A stretch of 64,000 bases of DNA from Pyropia yezoensis (GCA_009829735.1 CM020618.1:6623758-6687757); one strand, 5' to 3'. Positions 46,477 to 56,770 are shown, numbered from the stretch's first letter. The notes: generated by a model not told the origin, from the letters alone. Numbers and translations: made by a program.

Positions 46477-48510
46477 ATGGCCGACGAGGACGTGAGTGTG
46501 GCCGAGAACCAGCTCTACCTCCAGTTCTTCAAGCACCTGGGGATTACGGATGAGCTCAAGACGGGCTTTCTCGCCCCACTGCTACGCAACGTCTTCGATG
46601 CATCGTCCAAGTTTGATTCACATCTCGCGCCGTATGGCGCGACAGTGCACACGGCGGTGAGCCGCCTGCTGGTGTCAGACAACCCCCGAAATGCTCCGTG
46701 CTACCGATGGATCCGCATCGTGGACCGCGTTGGACTCTTTTCTGACGACGACGCGCACGCTGTCCGTCTGATCAATATTTGTCTTTCGTACGCGTATCGG
46801 TTTGTTGAGGCCGATGCACTGGCGGTCGCGAACGCGGCGCTGCTGGGCCAGACGCGGACGTCGACCGTGAGAGGCCCTGCGCCCGTCATCCCTCAACCTC
46901 GTGCTCCCGCTGGTACTACGTCCGACGCTCCATCTGTGGAGAGTGCTCCGCAGATCCCAGCGGAAGAACCAAGCATTCCTGCGGGCGGCGCCGTGGTTGC
47001 CCGCAACACGAGCCAGGGCGTAGGTGACGGTATGTCAGCTGGGGCTGTCCCTCTTGGTGGCACGCTGCCAGTCGGTGGGGTTGTTGACGTGAACAATGCG
47101 GCAGCTCGCTCCCTGCCCGAAGGCGACGCGGTCGGGGGCGACGGAAAGTCCGTGCCCGGTGATGCACGTGCCCCTGCTGGGGGCGCTGGGGAGAAGCCCT
47201 TGGAGAGTGGTGGAGCTGTCGTCTCCGGTGCGAGCGGCGCCACTCCAGGCAAGGATGCGCGTACCACTGCTGGGGGAGCTCGAGAGAAGCCCTTGGAGAA
47301 TGGCGGCGTTGTTGTATCGGGTGCGAGCGGCGCCAACCCGGGCGGAGATGCGGACCCTTCCGCTGGAGGACAAGATGATGACGCCGATGACGCGGCGGAC
47401 GCTGAGGACGGTGCCCCGTCGTACATTGTGTACGAGCGTCAGCCGTGTATCGTGCCGTCAACAACCGCGGTGGACACAGTTGCCTCTGTGTTGCGCACTG
47501 TGTGTCAGCGGAACGACGCCACGGCCAAGGACGTGCTGCGCAAGCTCCTTACTGACAGCCTTCTCTGCCTTGTGCGGTCACAACCTGGAGCCAAGCTGGC
47601 GACAGGCAGCGCGGTCGTTGCGGGCGGCTGCCGTCAGGACTGGGCAGCTGTAAATGCGCGCACGGACCGGTGGTGGCCAAGATGGAGAGCCCCAGAGCTC
47701 CTCGGGCGCATGGAGGCACCTTCAAACACGTTTGCAGGCGTAGTCAACCGCGGGCGAGTCGCCAAGTCCTCCCGCTGGATTGTGCTTGTCAACATGTCGG
47801 GGATCAAGGAGTCCGTTGAGAAGCTCAGCGTCCGTTCCAGCCGGTTCTTCCCCAAGATGCAGCTGCCTGACGAAGAACCGGTGCTGCGTGTGCACTACCA
47901 TAAGCCGCTCAGGCTCACGTCGGTGCTGGCCAGCATGCTTCTGTTTGCGACCAAAGAAGAGCAGTTTTTGATAGTCTTGGCTAGACTTGCAGCAGACGGG
48001 AGGGCACCTGCACCGGCTTCCAGCAGTATGGCCTCGGGTGGTAGACATGAGTTTTTTTCGTCTGGCTTTCCAGCGTCCGCAGTCGCCGTGGCGCCGTCTC
48101 CTGGCCCGGCGTCTGCCCGCCCCAAGCCAGGCGTTTCAGTTGAGCGGGCGGCACTTCCACCCAGCGACAAGCCGCGGGACCTGGCGGGTCGCATCGCTGA
48201 GGTGAAAGCCGCATTGTCTGTCGAGAGTGTTCAGGAGGCGGCGATCAATCGCAGAAAGCGCATCAAGATCATGCGAGCCAAGGCTGCCGCACGCCTGCAG
48301 GCGTCATCTCAAGTGCCGTCGAGATCTGGTCGCCCTCAAAGCTCGCCGACAGGTTCGACTACGCCAGGCTCGGAAGGGATAGCCGCGCCGCTGGAGCATG
48401 GCCTGTCTGCCGGCCTTCCCCCTACTCCGGCGACCGCTCCCTCTGCAATTCATCGGGCTGCTCGTGGTACAAGCGATGGGAGAGCAGGTGGCGCGCGTGA
48501 GTTGCGATGA
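46477..48510 (+). CDS. Transposon-borne protein of unknown function, 677 residues (contig B copy)
   Basis: ATG at 46477 follows a likely 5' leader intron (46276-46468, ACG|GTAAGC ... CTGCAG). The N-terminal 120 residues are globular (LYLQFFKHLGITDELKTGF, YRWIRIVDRVGLFSDDD, SYAYRFVEADALAVAN). The middle is Gly/Ala/Pro-rich with two copies of a 31-residue unit containing EKPLE and VVSGASGA. The second globular region (residues 310-510) has YIVYERQPCIV, RWIVLVNMSGIKESVEKL and RFFPKMQLPDEEPVLRVHYH. The tail is basic (INRRKRIKIMRAKAAAR). No known domain is recognised. It ends at TGA (48508-48510), but the same frame probably continued further; see the contig C copy. Here CCCC near 48695 shifts that extension. 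It lies just inside the right end of the transposon, convergent with the helicase in the corrected order. Confidence 0.72.
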   Translation: MADEDVSVAENQLYLQFFKHLGITDELKTGFLAPLLRNVFDASSKFDSHLAPYGATVHTAVSRLLVSDNPRNAPCYRWIRIVDRVGLFSDDDAHAVRLINICLSYAYRFVEADALAVANAALLGQTRTSTVRGPAPVIPQPRAPAGTTSDAPSVESAPQIPAEEPSIPAGGAVVARNTSQGVGDGMSAGAVPLGGTLPVGGVVDVNNAAARSLPEGDAVGGDGKSVPGDARAPAGGAGEKPLESGGAVVSGASGATPGKDARTTAGGAREKPLENGGVVVSGASGANPGGDADPSAGGQDDDADDAADAEDGAPSYIVYERQPCIVPSTTAVDTVASVLRTVCQRNDATAKDVLRKLLTDSLLCLVRSQPGAKLATGSAVVAGGCRQDWAAVNARTDRWWPRWRAPELLGRMEAPSNTFAGVVNRGRVAKSSRWIVLVNMSGIKESVEKLSVRSSRFFPKMQLPDEEPVLRVHYHKPLRLTSVLASMLLFATKEEQFLIVLARLAADGRAPAPASSSMASGGRHEFFSSGFPASAVAVAPSPGPASARPKPGVSVERAALPPSDKPRDLAGRIAEVKAALSVESVQEAAINRRKRIKIMRAKAAARLQASSQVPSRSGRPQSSPTGSTTPGSEGIAAPLEHGLSAGLPPTPATAPSAIHRAARGTSDGRAGGARELR

Positions 48511-49051
48511 CCGCCTGGTACTGGTAGTGGCGCAGTCACTGTGTACGGACGAACTTCAACTTGCGGCAGCGTCGTTCATCCGCCTACGAGCTCTCTCCCT
48601 CCGCAACCGGACCAGCCAGCGACCGAGCCGAGAGGCGCCAAGCGACCCAGGTCTGATAGCTTGCAGGTCGGACGGTCGGCGGCGCCCGTCTTACCCCACC
48701 GTCGCGCTTGAGGTTCTCTCTGGTTTGGTGTTGGGCGGGGCTCCATCTCCGGCGGAGACGACTGCGCTGGTCAACGGTGGCCACATCGGCGGCGTCACGG
48801 ACAATTTGAGTGCTGCAGCCCAGCCCGGTACTTCTGCGGGCCCTCCTGGACTGCCGCGCCGTGCACCAAGCCATCCTGCATCACCATTAGCCCCCGCTGC
48901 CATTCCGGCGCAACCGCCTGAGAGCGAGGCATCCCCATCATGAAGAATGAATAACGGGACGCTACTCTCGGACTGAACCGACCTATGAAACTGTAAGTGT
49001 GAAGACACACAGGCTTATCCTCAGAACACCCCAGAGATGAAACAAGACGAT

Positions 49052-49551
49052 NNNNNNNNNNNNNNNNNNNNNNNNNNNNNNNNNNNNNNNNNNNNNNNNN
49101 NNNNNNNNNNNNNNNNNNNNNNNNNNNNNNNNNNNNNNNNNNNNNNNNNNNNNNNNNNNNNNNNNNNNNNNNNNNNNNNNNNNNNNNNNNNNNNNNNNNN
49201 NNNNNNNNNNNNNNNNNNNNNNNNNNNNNNNNNNNNNNNNNNNNNNNNNNNNNNNNNNNNNNNNNNNNNNNNNNNNNNNNNNNNNNNNNNNNNNNNNNNN
49301 NNNNNNNNNNNNNNNNNNNNNNNNNNNNNNNNNNNNNNNNNNNNNNNNNNNNNNNNNNNNNNNNNNNNNNNNNNNNNNNNNNNNNNNNNNNNNNNNNNNN
49401 NNNNNNNNNNNNNNNNNNNNNNNNNNNNNNNNNNNNNNNNNNNNNNNNNNNNNNNNNNNNNNNNNNNNNNNNNNNNNNNNNNNNNNNNNNNNNNNNNNNN
49501 NNNNNNNNNNNNNNNNNNNNNNNNNNNNNNNNNNNNNNNNNNNNNNNNNNN
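49052..49551. other. Assembly gap, exactly 500 N, between overlapping contigs
   Basis: A placeholder gap. The contig to its right begins with sequence already present at 43759, so nothing is likely to be missing here. Confidence 0.99.
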
Positions 49552-50411
49552 GCAGCCTCCTCGAGGGGGCACGAGCCCGCGACAACCCCCTCCATGCCTG
49601 TCGCCGCCGCCGCGAACGGCTGCTACTGGCGCCACCGTCTGGTAGAGGGCGGCCTGCAGCCGACGCACACTCATCGCAACCGCCAACGCCGCCGCTCCGC
49701 CGACGCCGGTTGTATCGGTAGGGACTGCAGCGGTGGGGTGGGGGTGGGGGCGGGGGTGGTGGCGGCGGCGGCTGCTGGGCGCGCCCACCGGCTTTTGCAC
49801 CCCGCCCAGACGCTGTGGAAGACACGCACCGCGCGGACCCGTCCGACCCGTCGAGACGCGTCCTGAACTCGCTGGGCCGCGGGTGATCCCCCTGGTCACG
49901 ATTCGAGGAGCAGAGTCCTGGCGCCTTTGGTTTTGCTCTCTCTCTTCATTGGGGACTAGCGTGAAACACCATCCCAGCCACCCCCAACGTACATGTATGT
50001 ACATACATGTACAGTGAAGTGCAAGCGTGCTACAAGCGTGTGAAGCCCAAGGCACCTCTACGCGCGCAGGGTGGCCTGGCGAGGTGCACCTGCCGGCCGC
50101 CGTCGGTTCGTGACAAGCGGGCGGGTTTGCCTACCCCATCGTCACGGCCCCTGCCCCCGCTGGCCGGCATGGCCACTGTCGCCCACCAGTTGCAGTCCCC
50201 CCAACATCCCACGAGCGGCAATGCGGTCTTTGCCCCACCGGCCGCCGCGCGTCTGTTGCATCACCCGCTTTGATGCCCGCCGGTGTCTGCGCCGCACCGC
50301 ACCCGGGGTGCCCGGCATGCGGCCCGCAGGCCTGCACCCCGCGCAGCGCCCCGCTGGCGCGTCGACCCCCCCGCTCTGCTCCCTTGCCGCCACCCCCGCT
50401 TTCCCGTCGCC

Positions 50412-51104
50412 ATGGGCGCCCGCACCCCTCCTCCTCCGCGGCGGCAGCCGGTGGACCTCACGCTGGGCGATACCCCAATGCCTTCCCGACCGACGTGCCC
50501 GTCGTCGTGGATGGGGCATTGCGACGTTCGCGTCCGACTTTTCCGGCGGCTTTGACGCCCCCGCCGGGTCGGCGGCCAGCCTCCCGCCGGGTGTGGTGGC
50601 AGACGTGGACTTCCTATGCGCCTGGGAGCGGCCCGCCCACGTCTACTATGGCGCTGGCGAGTACCTCCTGCTGCCTTCACCTGCGCGTGTCGGCCGCCGC
50701 ACCGCTCCATCCCCACCGCCGCCCAGGTGGTGGCGGACCTGCACAAGGCGGACTTTGCGGCCAACGCGCCGCGGGGGGCGCAGTTGGGGACTGCCAACCC
50801 CCGGTGGGTGCGCAAGGCGTGGGACGAGGAGGGGGCGGACCAGATCTACACCGACGAGGCGAAGCAGTACCTGTTTTGTACCGCCGCCGACGTGGACGAG
50901 CGGGTGGACTCGGCCTGGCCCCTCTGGGGGCGGACCCGCGGCGGAACGCGCGAGCAGAGCGCGCAACAACGGGGCGCTCCAGGCTTTGCGGGCAAACGTG
51001 CTGGGCGGGCACCTCTTCTTCGTCACCATGCACACCCCAAGGTGGTGGTGGGGGCGCCAGAGGACCTCAAGTTTTTGTTTTTTTTTCCATCTGGGTGCTC
51101 CTGA
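50412..51104 (+). pseudogene. Contig C copy of the unrecognised gene at 44622, frameshifted
   Basis: Same start context and sequence as 44622-45320. Homopolymers are shorter (for example four C instead of five before AATGCC and four G instead of five before CATTGCG), so the frame breaks within 50 codons. These are most likely sequencing errors at the contig end; use the contig B version. Confidence 0.8.
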
Positions 51105-51600
51105 GGGCGGTGGGCGTGTCGCCCGCTTCGGGGAACCTGATCGGCGCGTGGGGCCGCCAGATGTGCCTTTAACCTTTGTGACTAGAGTTTGGGGAGGGGG
51201 TTGCTTGCGCCTGCCACGGGGGCGGACAAGAATTGGTTGCAGCTGGCGGGCGCTCTCTTTTGACACTGCACGGTCGGCCATAGGCGACGCATCCAAAGCG
51301 CACCACGCCCCGGCTAGCCACTCCATGCGGCTTACCGCTATTGCTTGGCTATCGCTGCGAAAAGCCATTTTAGACAGAGAAAGGGCGAGATGTCCCCGTT
51401 CAGCGGGCGACGGAACCATAATGTGGCGTGCGTCGGGCCTGTGCCTGCCCTCTCCTCATAGCGGCCTGGGCGCCAAGCTTGGGGGGTGGGAGGGCGGGGG
51501 AGCTTCCCCGCCGCCGCTGTGGCGCCCGCCGTCGCCACAGCGGCGGCAGCCGCTGCATCAGCCGCTGGACTCGACGCTGGGAGTTAGGAATTGCCGATTT

Positions 51601-51640
51601 TACGTCTCACATCCGATTCGTGTGAGACCTGATGTGAGAT
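51601..51640. repeat. Terminal motif of the transposon (right end, contig C copy)
   Basis: TACGTCTCAC at the outer edge, palindromic arms GTCTCACA and TGTGAGAC, then GATGTGAG. In the corrected contig order it faces the left end at 16961 in inverted orientation. Confidence 0.65.
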
Positions 51641-52258
51641 CTGTTCTCGACGCTGGGGGGGGGGGGGGGGGGCGCGCTTGGGGGGGCGGGGCGCGCGCTT
51701 GGGGGGGGGGGTGCGTTTCAATTGATTTCGTTCCTGGGTAGCTCGTGGCCTGGGGCTGCGATTCATCGTCCTCGGCGGCGTGTCTCCGCGTACCTCCGGA
51801 GCATCACAGTCACCGTGAAGCGCCGCAGATTGTGGCCCTACAGGTGGTCTCCCGTCCGCGACCTTCCATGGCCACTCGCTGCCATCGGACTTCGCCATGA
51901 GCAGCTCCTTGGACGCCACCGTTGCCGCATTGTGTGTCCCTGCCTTCCCCTCCACGCCGAGCACCGCGCGACTGTCGCAGTTGTCCGCGCACGAGTGTTG
52001 TGTTGCAACCGACGGTCGGGGCACTTGCATGTTGCACTGGTGGCGGACAACCAAACGGTAAGCACGCTGTGTTTCCATTGCGCACTGCTCCGCTGTTTCT
52101 CCACTTGTTGAGTACTGTGGTCGTGTACTGCTTGCGCGTTGACTTGTTTGCCATGCTCACGATGCTGACGACCATCACATCATATGGCTCATGCTTGATG
52201 TCCTTCGATTGCCTTCGTTGTCTCTCTTTCCAACTGTCGGGCGTCTGCAGCCCTACAA

Positions 52259-54292
52259 ATGGCCGACGAGGACGTGAGTGTGGCCGAGAACCAGCTCTAC
52301 CTCCAGTTCTTCAAGCACCTGGGGATTACGGATGAGCTCAAGACGGGCTTTCTCGCCCCACTGCTACGCAACGTCTTCGATGCATCGTCCAAGTTTGATT
52401 CACATCTCGCGCCGTATGGCGCGACAGTGCACACGGCGGTGAGCCGCCTGCTGGTGTCAGACAACCCCCGAAATGCTCCGTGCTACCGATGGATCCGCAT
52501 CGTGGACCGCGTTGGACTCTTTTCTGACGACGACGCGCACGCTGTCCGTCTGATCAATATTTGTCTTTCGTACGCGTATCGGTTTGTTGAGGCCGATGCA
52601 CTGGCGGTCGCGAACGCGGCGCTGCTGGGCCAGACGCGGACGTCGACCGTGAGAGGCCCTGCGCCCGTCATCCCTCAACCTCGTGCTCCCGCTGGTACTA
52701 CGTCCGACGCTCCATCTGTGGAGAGTGCTCCGCAGATCCCAGCGGAAGAACCAAGCATTCCTGCGGGCGGCGCCGTGGTTGCCCGCAACACGAGCCAGGG
52801 CGTAGGTGACGGTATGTCAGCTGGGGCTGTCCCTCTTGGTGGCACGCTGCCAGTCGGTGGGGTTGTTGACGTGAACAATGCGGCAGCTCGCTCCCTGCCC
52901 GAAGGCGACGCGGTCGGGGGCGACGGAAAGTCCGTGCCCGGTGATGCACGTGCCCCTGCTGGGGGCGCTGGGGAGAAGCCCTTGGAGAGTGGTGGAGCTG
53001 TCGTCTCCGGTGCGAGCGGCGCCACTCCAGGCAAGGATGCGCGTACCACTGCTGGGGGAGCTCGAGAGAAGCCCTTGGAGAATGGCGGCGTTGTTGTATC
53101 GGGTGCGAGCGGCGCCAACCCGGGCGGAGATGCGGACCCTTCCGCTGGAGGACAAGATGATGACGCCGATGACGCGGCGGACGCTGAGGACGGTGCCCCG
53201 TCGTACATTGTGTACGAGCGTCAGCCGTGTATCGTGCCGTCAACAACCGCGGTGGACACAGTTGCCTCTGTGTTGCGCACTGTGTGTCAGCGGAACGACG
53301 CCACGGCCAAGGACGTGCTGCGCAAGCTCCTTACTGACAGCCTTCTCTGCCTTGTGCGGTCACAACCTGGAGCCAAGCTGGCGACAGGCAGCGCGGTCGT
53401 TGCGGGCGGCTGCCGTCAGGACTGGGCAGCTGTAAATGCGCGCACGGACCGGTGGTGGCCAAGATGGAGAGCCCCAGAGCTCCTCGGGCGCATGGAGGCA
53501 CCTTCAAACACGTTTGCAGGCGTAGTCAACCGCGGGCGAGTCGCCAAGTCCTCCCGCTGGATTGTGCTTGTCAACATGTCGGGGATCAAGGAGTCCGTTG
53601 AGAAGCTCAGCGTCCGTTCCAGCCGGTTCTTCCCCAAGATGCAGCTGCCTGACGAAGAACCGGTGCTGCGTGTGCACTACCATAAGCCGCTCAGGCTCAC
53701 GTCGGTGCTGGCCAGCATGCTTCTGTTTGCGACCAAAGAAGAGCAGTTTTTGATAGTCTTGGCTAGACTTGCAGCAGACGGGAGGGCACCTGCACCGGCT
53801 TCCAGCAGTATGGCCTCGGGTGGTAGACATGAGTTTTTTTCGTCTGGCTTTCCAGCGTCCGCAGTCGCCGTGGCGCCGTCTCCTGGCCCGGCGTCTGCCC
53901 GCCCCAAGCCAGGCGTTTCAGTTGAGCGGGCGGCACTTCCACCCAGCGACAAGCCGCGGGACCTGGCGGGTCGCATCGCTGAGGTGAAAGCCGCATTGTC
54001 TGTCGAGAGTGTTCAGGAGGCGGCGATCAATCGCAGAAAGCGCATCAAGATCATGCGAGCCAAGGCTGCCGCACGCCTGCAGGCGTCATCTCAAGTGCCG
54101 TCGAGATCTGGTCGCCCTCAAAGCTCGCCGACAGGTTCGACTACGCCAGGCTCGGAAGGGATAGCCGCGCCGCTGGAGCATGGCCTGTCTGCCGGCCTTC
54201 CCCCTACTCCGGCGACCGCTCCCTCTGCAATTCATCGGGCTGCTCGTGGTACAAGCGATGGGAGAGCAGGTGGCGCGCGTGAGTTGCGATGA
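52259..54292 (+). CDS. Transposon-borne protein of unknown function (contig C copy)
   Basis: The 677-codon ORF gives the same protein as the contig B copy (46477-48510). The leader intron is at 52058-52250. After the TGA at 54290-54292 the same frame stays open to 54724, encoding a plausible extension with a basic NLS-like patch (RGAKRPRSDS). Either the TGA is a nonsense mutation (CGA to TGA would suffice), or a 39-bp intron (54279-54317, GTGAGT...GCAG, frame preserved) removes it. The latter is very short for a spliceosomal intron. Function unknown. Confidence 0.72.
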   Translation: MADEDVSVAENQLYLQFFKHLGITDELKTGFLAPLLRNVFDASSKFDSHLAPYGATVHTAVSRLLVSDNPRNAPCYRWIRIVDRVGLFSDDDAHAVRLINICLSYAYRFVEADALAVANAALLGQTRTSTVRGPAPVIPQPRAPAGTTSDAPSVESAPQIPAEEPSIPAGGAVVARNTSQGVGDGMSAGAVPLGGTLPVGGVVDVNNAAARSLPEGDAVGGDGKSVPGDARAPAGGAGEKPLESGGAVVSGASGATPGKDARTTAGGAREKPLENGGVVVSGASGANPGGDADPSAGGQDDDADDAADAEDGAPSYIVYERQPCIVPSTTAVDTVASVLRTVCQRNDATAKDVLRKLLTDSLLCLVRSQPGAKLATGSAVVAGGCRQDWAAVNARTDRWWPRWRAPELLGRMEAPSNTFAGVVNRGRVAKSSRWIVLVNMSGIKESVEKLSVRSSRFFPKMQLPDEEPVLRVHYHKPLRLTSVLASMLLFATKEEQFLIVLARLAADGRAPAPASSSMASGGRHEFFSSGFPASAVAVAPSPGPASARPKPGVSVERAALPPSDKPRDLAGRIAEVKAALSVESVQEAAINRRKRIKIMRAKAAARLQASSQVPSRSGRPQSSPTGSTTPGSEGIAAPLEHGLSAGLPPTPATAPSAIHRAARGTSDGRAGGARELR

Positions 54293-54845
54293 CCGCCTGG
54301 TACTGGTAGTGGCGCAGTCACTGTGTACGGACGAACTTCAACTTGCGGCAGCGTCGTTCATCCGCCTACGAGCTCTCTCCCTCCGCAACCGGACCAGCCA
54401 GCGACCGAGCCGAGAGGCGCCAAGCGACCCAGGTCTGATAGCTTGCAGGTCGGACGGTCGGCGGCGCCCGTCTTACCCACCGTCGCGCTTGAGGTTCTCT
54501 CTGGTTTGGTGTTGGGCGGGGCTCCATCTCCGGCGGAGACGACTGCGCTGGTCAACGGTGGCCACATCGGCGGCGTCACGGACAATTTGAGTGCTGCAGC
54601 CCAGCCCGGTACTTCTGCGGGCCCTCCTGGACTGCCGCGCCGTGCACCAAGCCATCCTGCATCACCATTAGCCCCCGCTGCCATTCCGGCGCAACCGCCT
54701 GAGAGCGAGGCATCCCCATCATGAAGAATGAATAACGGGACCGCTACTCTCGGACTGAACCGACCTATGAAACTGTAAGTGTGAAGACACACAGGCTTAT
54801 CCTCAGAACACCCCAGAGATGAAACAAGACGATGAAAAAAGAGCT

Positions 54846-56037
54846 CTACAAGCGCCTCCAGTTCTTATACTTGCTCATTGTAAGCTCGTCAGCAAAGAGG
54901 CGGCTAGCGACGAACGACTTGATGCAGAGGCGCTTGTTGTCCGACACACGGCGAAGAGCAGTGTGCACCATGCCTGCCTCAAAGGCTGCCTTCAGGTCGA
55001 GAACCGCCGATGGAAGCGTCAAGCTCTGCGACATGTGAACCGTGCATGCCCACCGGAGCACAAACGGCACCTGCATCCGCACGGCAACTGCACCAGGCAA
55101 AGAGAAGATGCGTGCCAAAAACTCCACCGGCGGGCATGCCAACTCAATCCACGTGTCGCCGCTGTTGAGCAGCCCCGACTGGCTGCGCTCGGCCCCGGCT
55201 GGAGGAGGATGATTCTCGAAGCGGACGACAGCGACACCATCGCTCTGGTACGCTACGATGACGCCTGCGCTGCCATGGCAAACGCCAACGTGCATCATGC
55301 GGTTGGAGGTCATCATGACGTGGGCGTGGTGGCAGTGGGAGACGACCTTGGGCGAAACGCAGTCGGAGAGCGCCGCATTGCGCGTCCCTACTGACACCGA
55401 CTCCAGGTTGGGACGCGGCAAACCCATCTCACGGTCAATGTCGACCGCCACGGAGTCCACAGCAAAGGACACCGTCGGCGGCAGCCCGGCACAAACTTGC
55501 TCCAAGCAAGAGCGATTGTGCGCGACCACTTCCTTGTGCAGCGGCATCAGATGCATGACGTCCGTCTTGGTGGCGTTGTACTGCGGCTCGTCCACCTCGC
55601 GGTCCTTAACCAGCTGCAAGACCGCCTCGGAGCACTCGCCCAGACGGGCGTCCTGAATGGCACGCACATAGTCACGGTCCCGCTGCCGATAAGTGGTCGT
55701 CAGCTCCAGTAAGACATCCCCAAACAGCGACGACCACGTCTTCGCAGTGAATGCCCAGGCACCGCAAACCGGCCGAAGCTGCAAAAAGTCCCCAAAGGCA
55801 AACCACAGGCATGGGGGAGCGGACAGCGAGCGAGCATGCCGCAAGAGATGACACATCACGTCCAAGTTGACCGCACTGACCAGAGAAATCTCATCCAATA
55901 GCACCACCCGCGCGCGCGCAAGCCGCTGCTTGATGGGCCCAAAGCGGTTGGTGCTTAACAGGCACCGGGCCTCCGCAGCCGCATCCACCTCAACTGGCTT
56001 AAATTCCCGTCCGAAGCCGAAGAACGAGTGGTACGTC
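54846..56037 (-). pseudogene. Pif1-like helicase gene, 3' portion
   Basis: Reads from GTYHSFFGFG-type sequence at the insertion point to a TAG at 54846. Family motifs appear in order: Walker B VVLLDEISLV, motif III WFAFGDFLQLRPV, motif IV TTTYRQRDRDY, motif V HVMMTSNRMM ... HGSAGVIV, motif VI CTVHMSQSLTLPSAVLDL ... ALRRV. Motif VI has HMSQS where HKSQG is typical. Joined after the target site to 25294-27157, it completes one helicase gene. Known relatives unwind DNA 5' to 3'; related helicases also occur in Helitrons. Here it accompanies a KDZ transposase, so it may assist element replication or repair. It is broken by the retroelement in any case. Confidence 0.85.
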
Positions 56038-56042
56038 ACGCC
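56038..56042 (-). repeat. Target-site duplication GGCGT, right copy
   Basis: Reads ACGCC on the plus strand, immediately outside the LTR end. It pairs with 27153-27157. Confidence 0.9.
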
Positions 56043-56770
56043 TGTGGCAAAAACCACAAGCACACACGGCACCCAAGTTGGGGCGGTGTGCTAGGGCTGC
56101 CTCCCGTGTCGGGGGAACCGGAAGAAGTGCAAGTCGCACACACTCTGTCCCTGTTGTGGGGCAAACCCCCCACGGACAAACAAGAGGATGGTGTGTGGTC
56201 CAACAGTTTCTTGGTCGGGACGGGGACGCAGGGCCAAGCCCCGCTGTCCCTCCCCTTATTCCCCCAGGGTCCACTCAGAATCTCGCCACTCAGAATCTCC
56301 CACCCCAGCACCTGCCCACCGGGCCACACGAAAATTCAAGACGATAAATGCAGAAAACCCTCAAATCCAAGTTGGATTTACTACTAAGCTAACTATCCCA
56401 AACTTAGGGAATATGGACCCAAATGCAGGGGGAGGAACGGATCAGGCTAGTGGCCTGCCGCCCCTTGCATGGCACGTGTTGCCCCCCTACCTGGGGGTCA
56501 ATACTGACACACCCGGGAAAAAAACCTTGACATCCAGCGGGCGCTCCCTCAGAATCTCCCACCCCAGCACCTGCCCACCGGGCCACACGAAAATTCAAGA
56601 CGATAAATGCAGAAAACCCTCAAATCCAAGTTGGATTTACTACTAAGCTAACTATCCCAAACTTAGGGAATATGGACCCAAATGCAGGGGGAGGAACGGA
56701 TCAGGCTAGTGGCCTGCCGCCCCTTGCATGGCACGTGTTGCCCCCCTACCTGGGGGTCAATACTGCCACA
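56043..56770 (-). repeat. 3' LTR, 728 bp
   Basis: Exactly as long as the 27158-27885 LTR and nearly identical (three substitutions seen). Same TGTGGCA...TGCCACA ends and the same internal 218-bp duplication. Confidence 0.92.

Larger units (their letters stand above)
49552..54832 (+). repeat. Direct copy of 43759-49051 (unmerged contig overlap)
   Basis: Same order and orientation, from GCAGCCTCCTCGAGG to AACAAGACGAT. The differences I see are almost all homopolymer-length changes, mostly one base shorter here, plus a few single-base indels. Contig C then continues past the point where B stops. This is the pattern of two overlapping contig ends, not a genuine tandem duplication. Confidence 0.9.
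51601..56042 (-). mobile_element. Right arm of the KDZ/Zisupton-type transposon
   Basis: From the terminal motif at 51601 to the retroelement insertion point at 56042. It contains the 677-residue unknown gene (plus strand in this window) and the 3' part of the Pif1-like helicase (minus strand), tail to tail with about 120 bp between them. It belongs with the left arm 16961-27157. Confidence 0.7.

Noticed and set aside
20498-54292. TGA used as a sense codon in this genome
   Set aside because: Host and retroelement genes end at TGA normally, and each transposon TGA has a simpler explanation (mutation or intron).
25294-56037. Helitron as the source of the Pif1-like helicase
   Set aside because: No Rep/HUH replication initiator motif was seen. 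The neighbour is a KDZ-type transposase and the ends are inverted repeats, not the TC...CTRR type.
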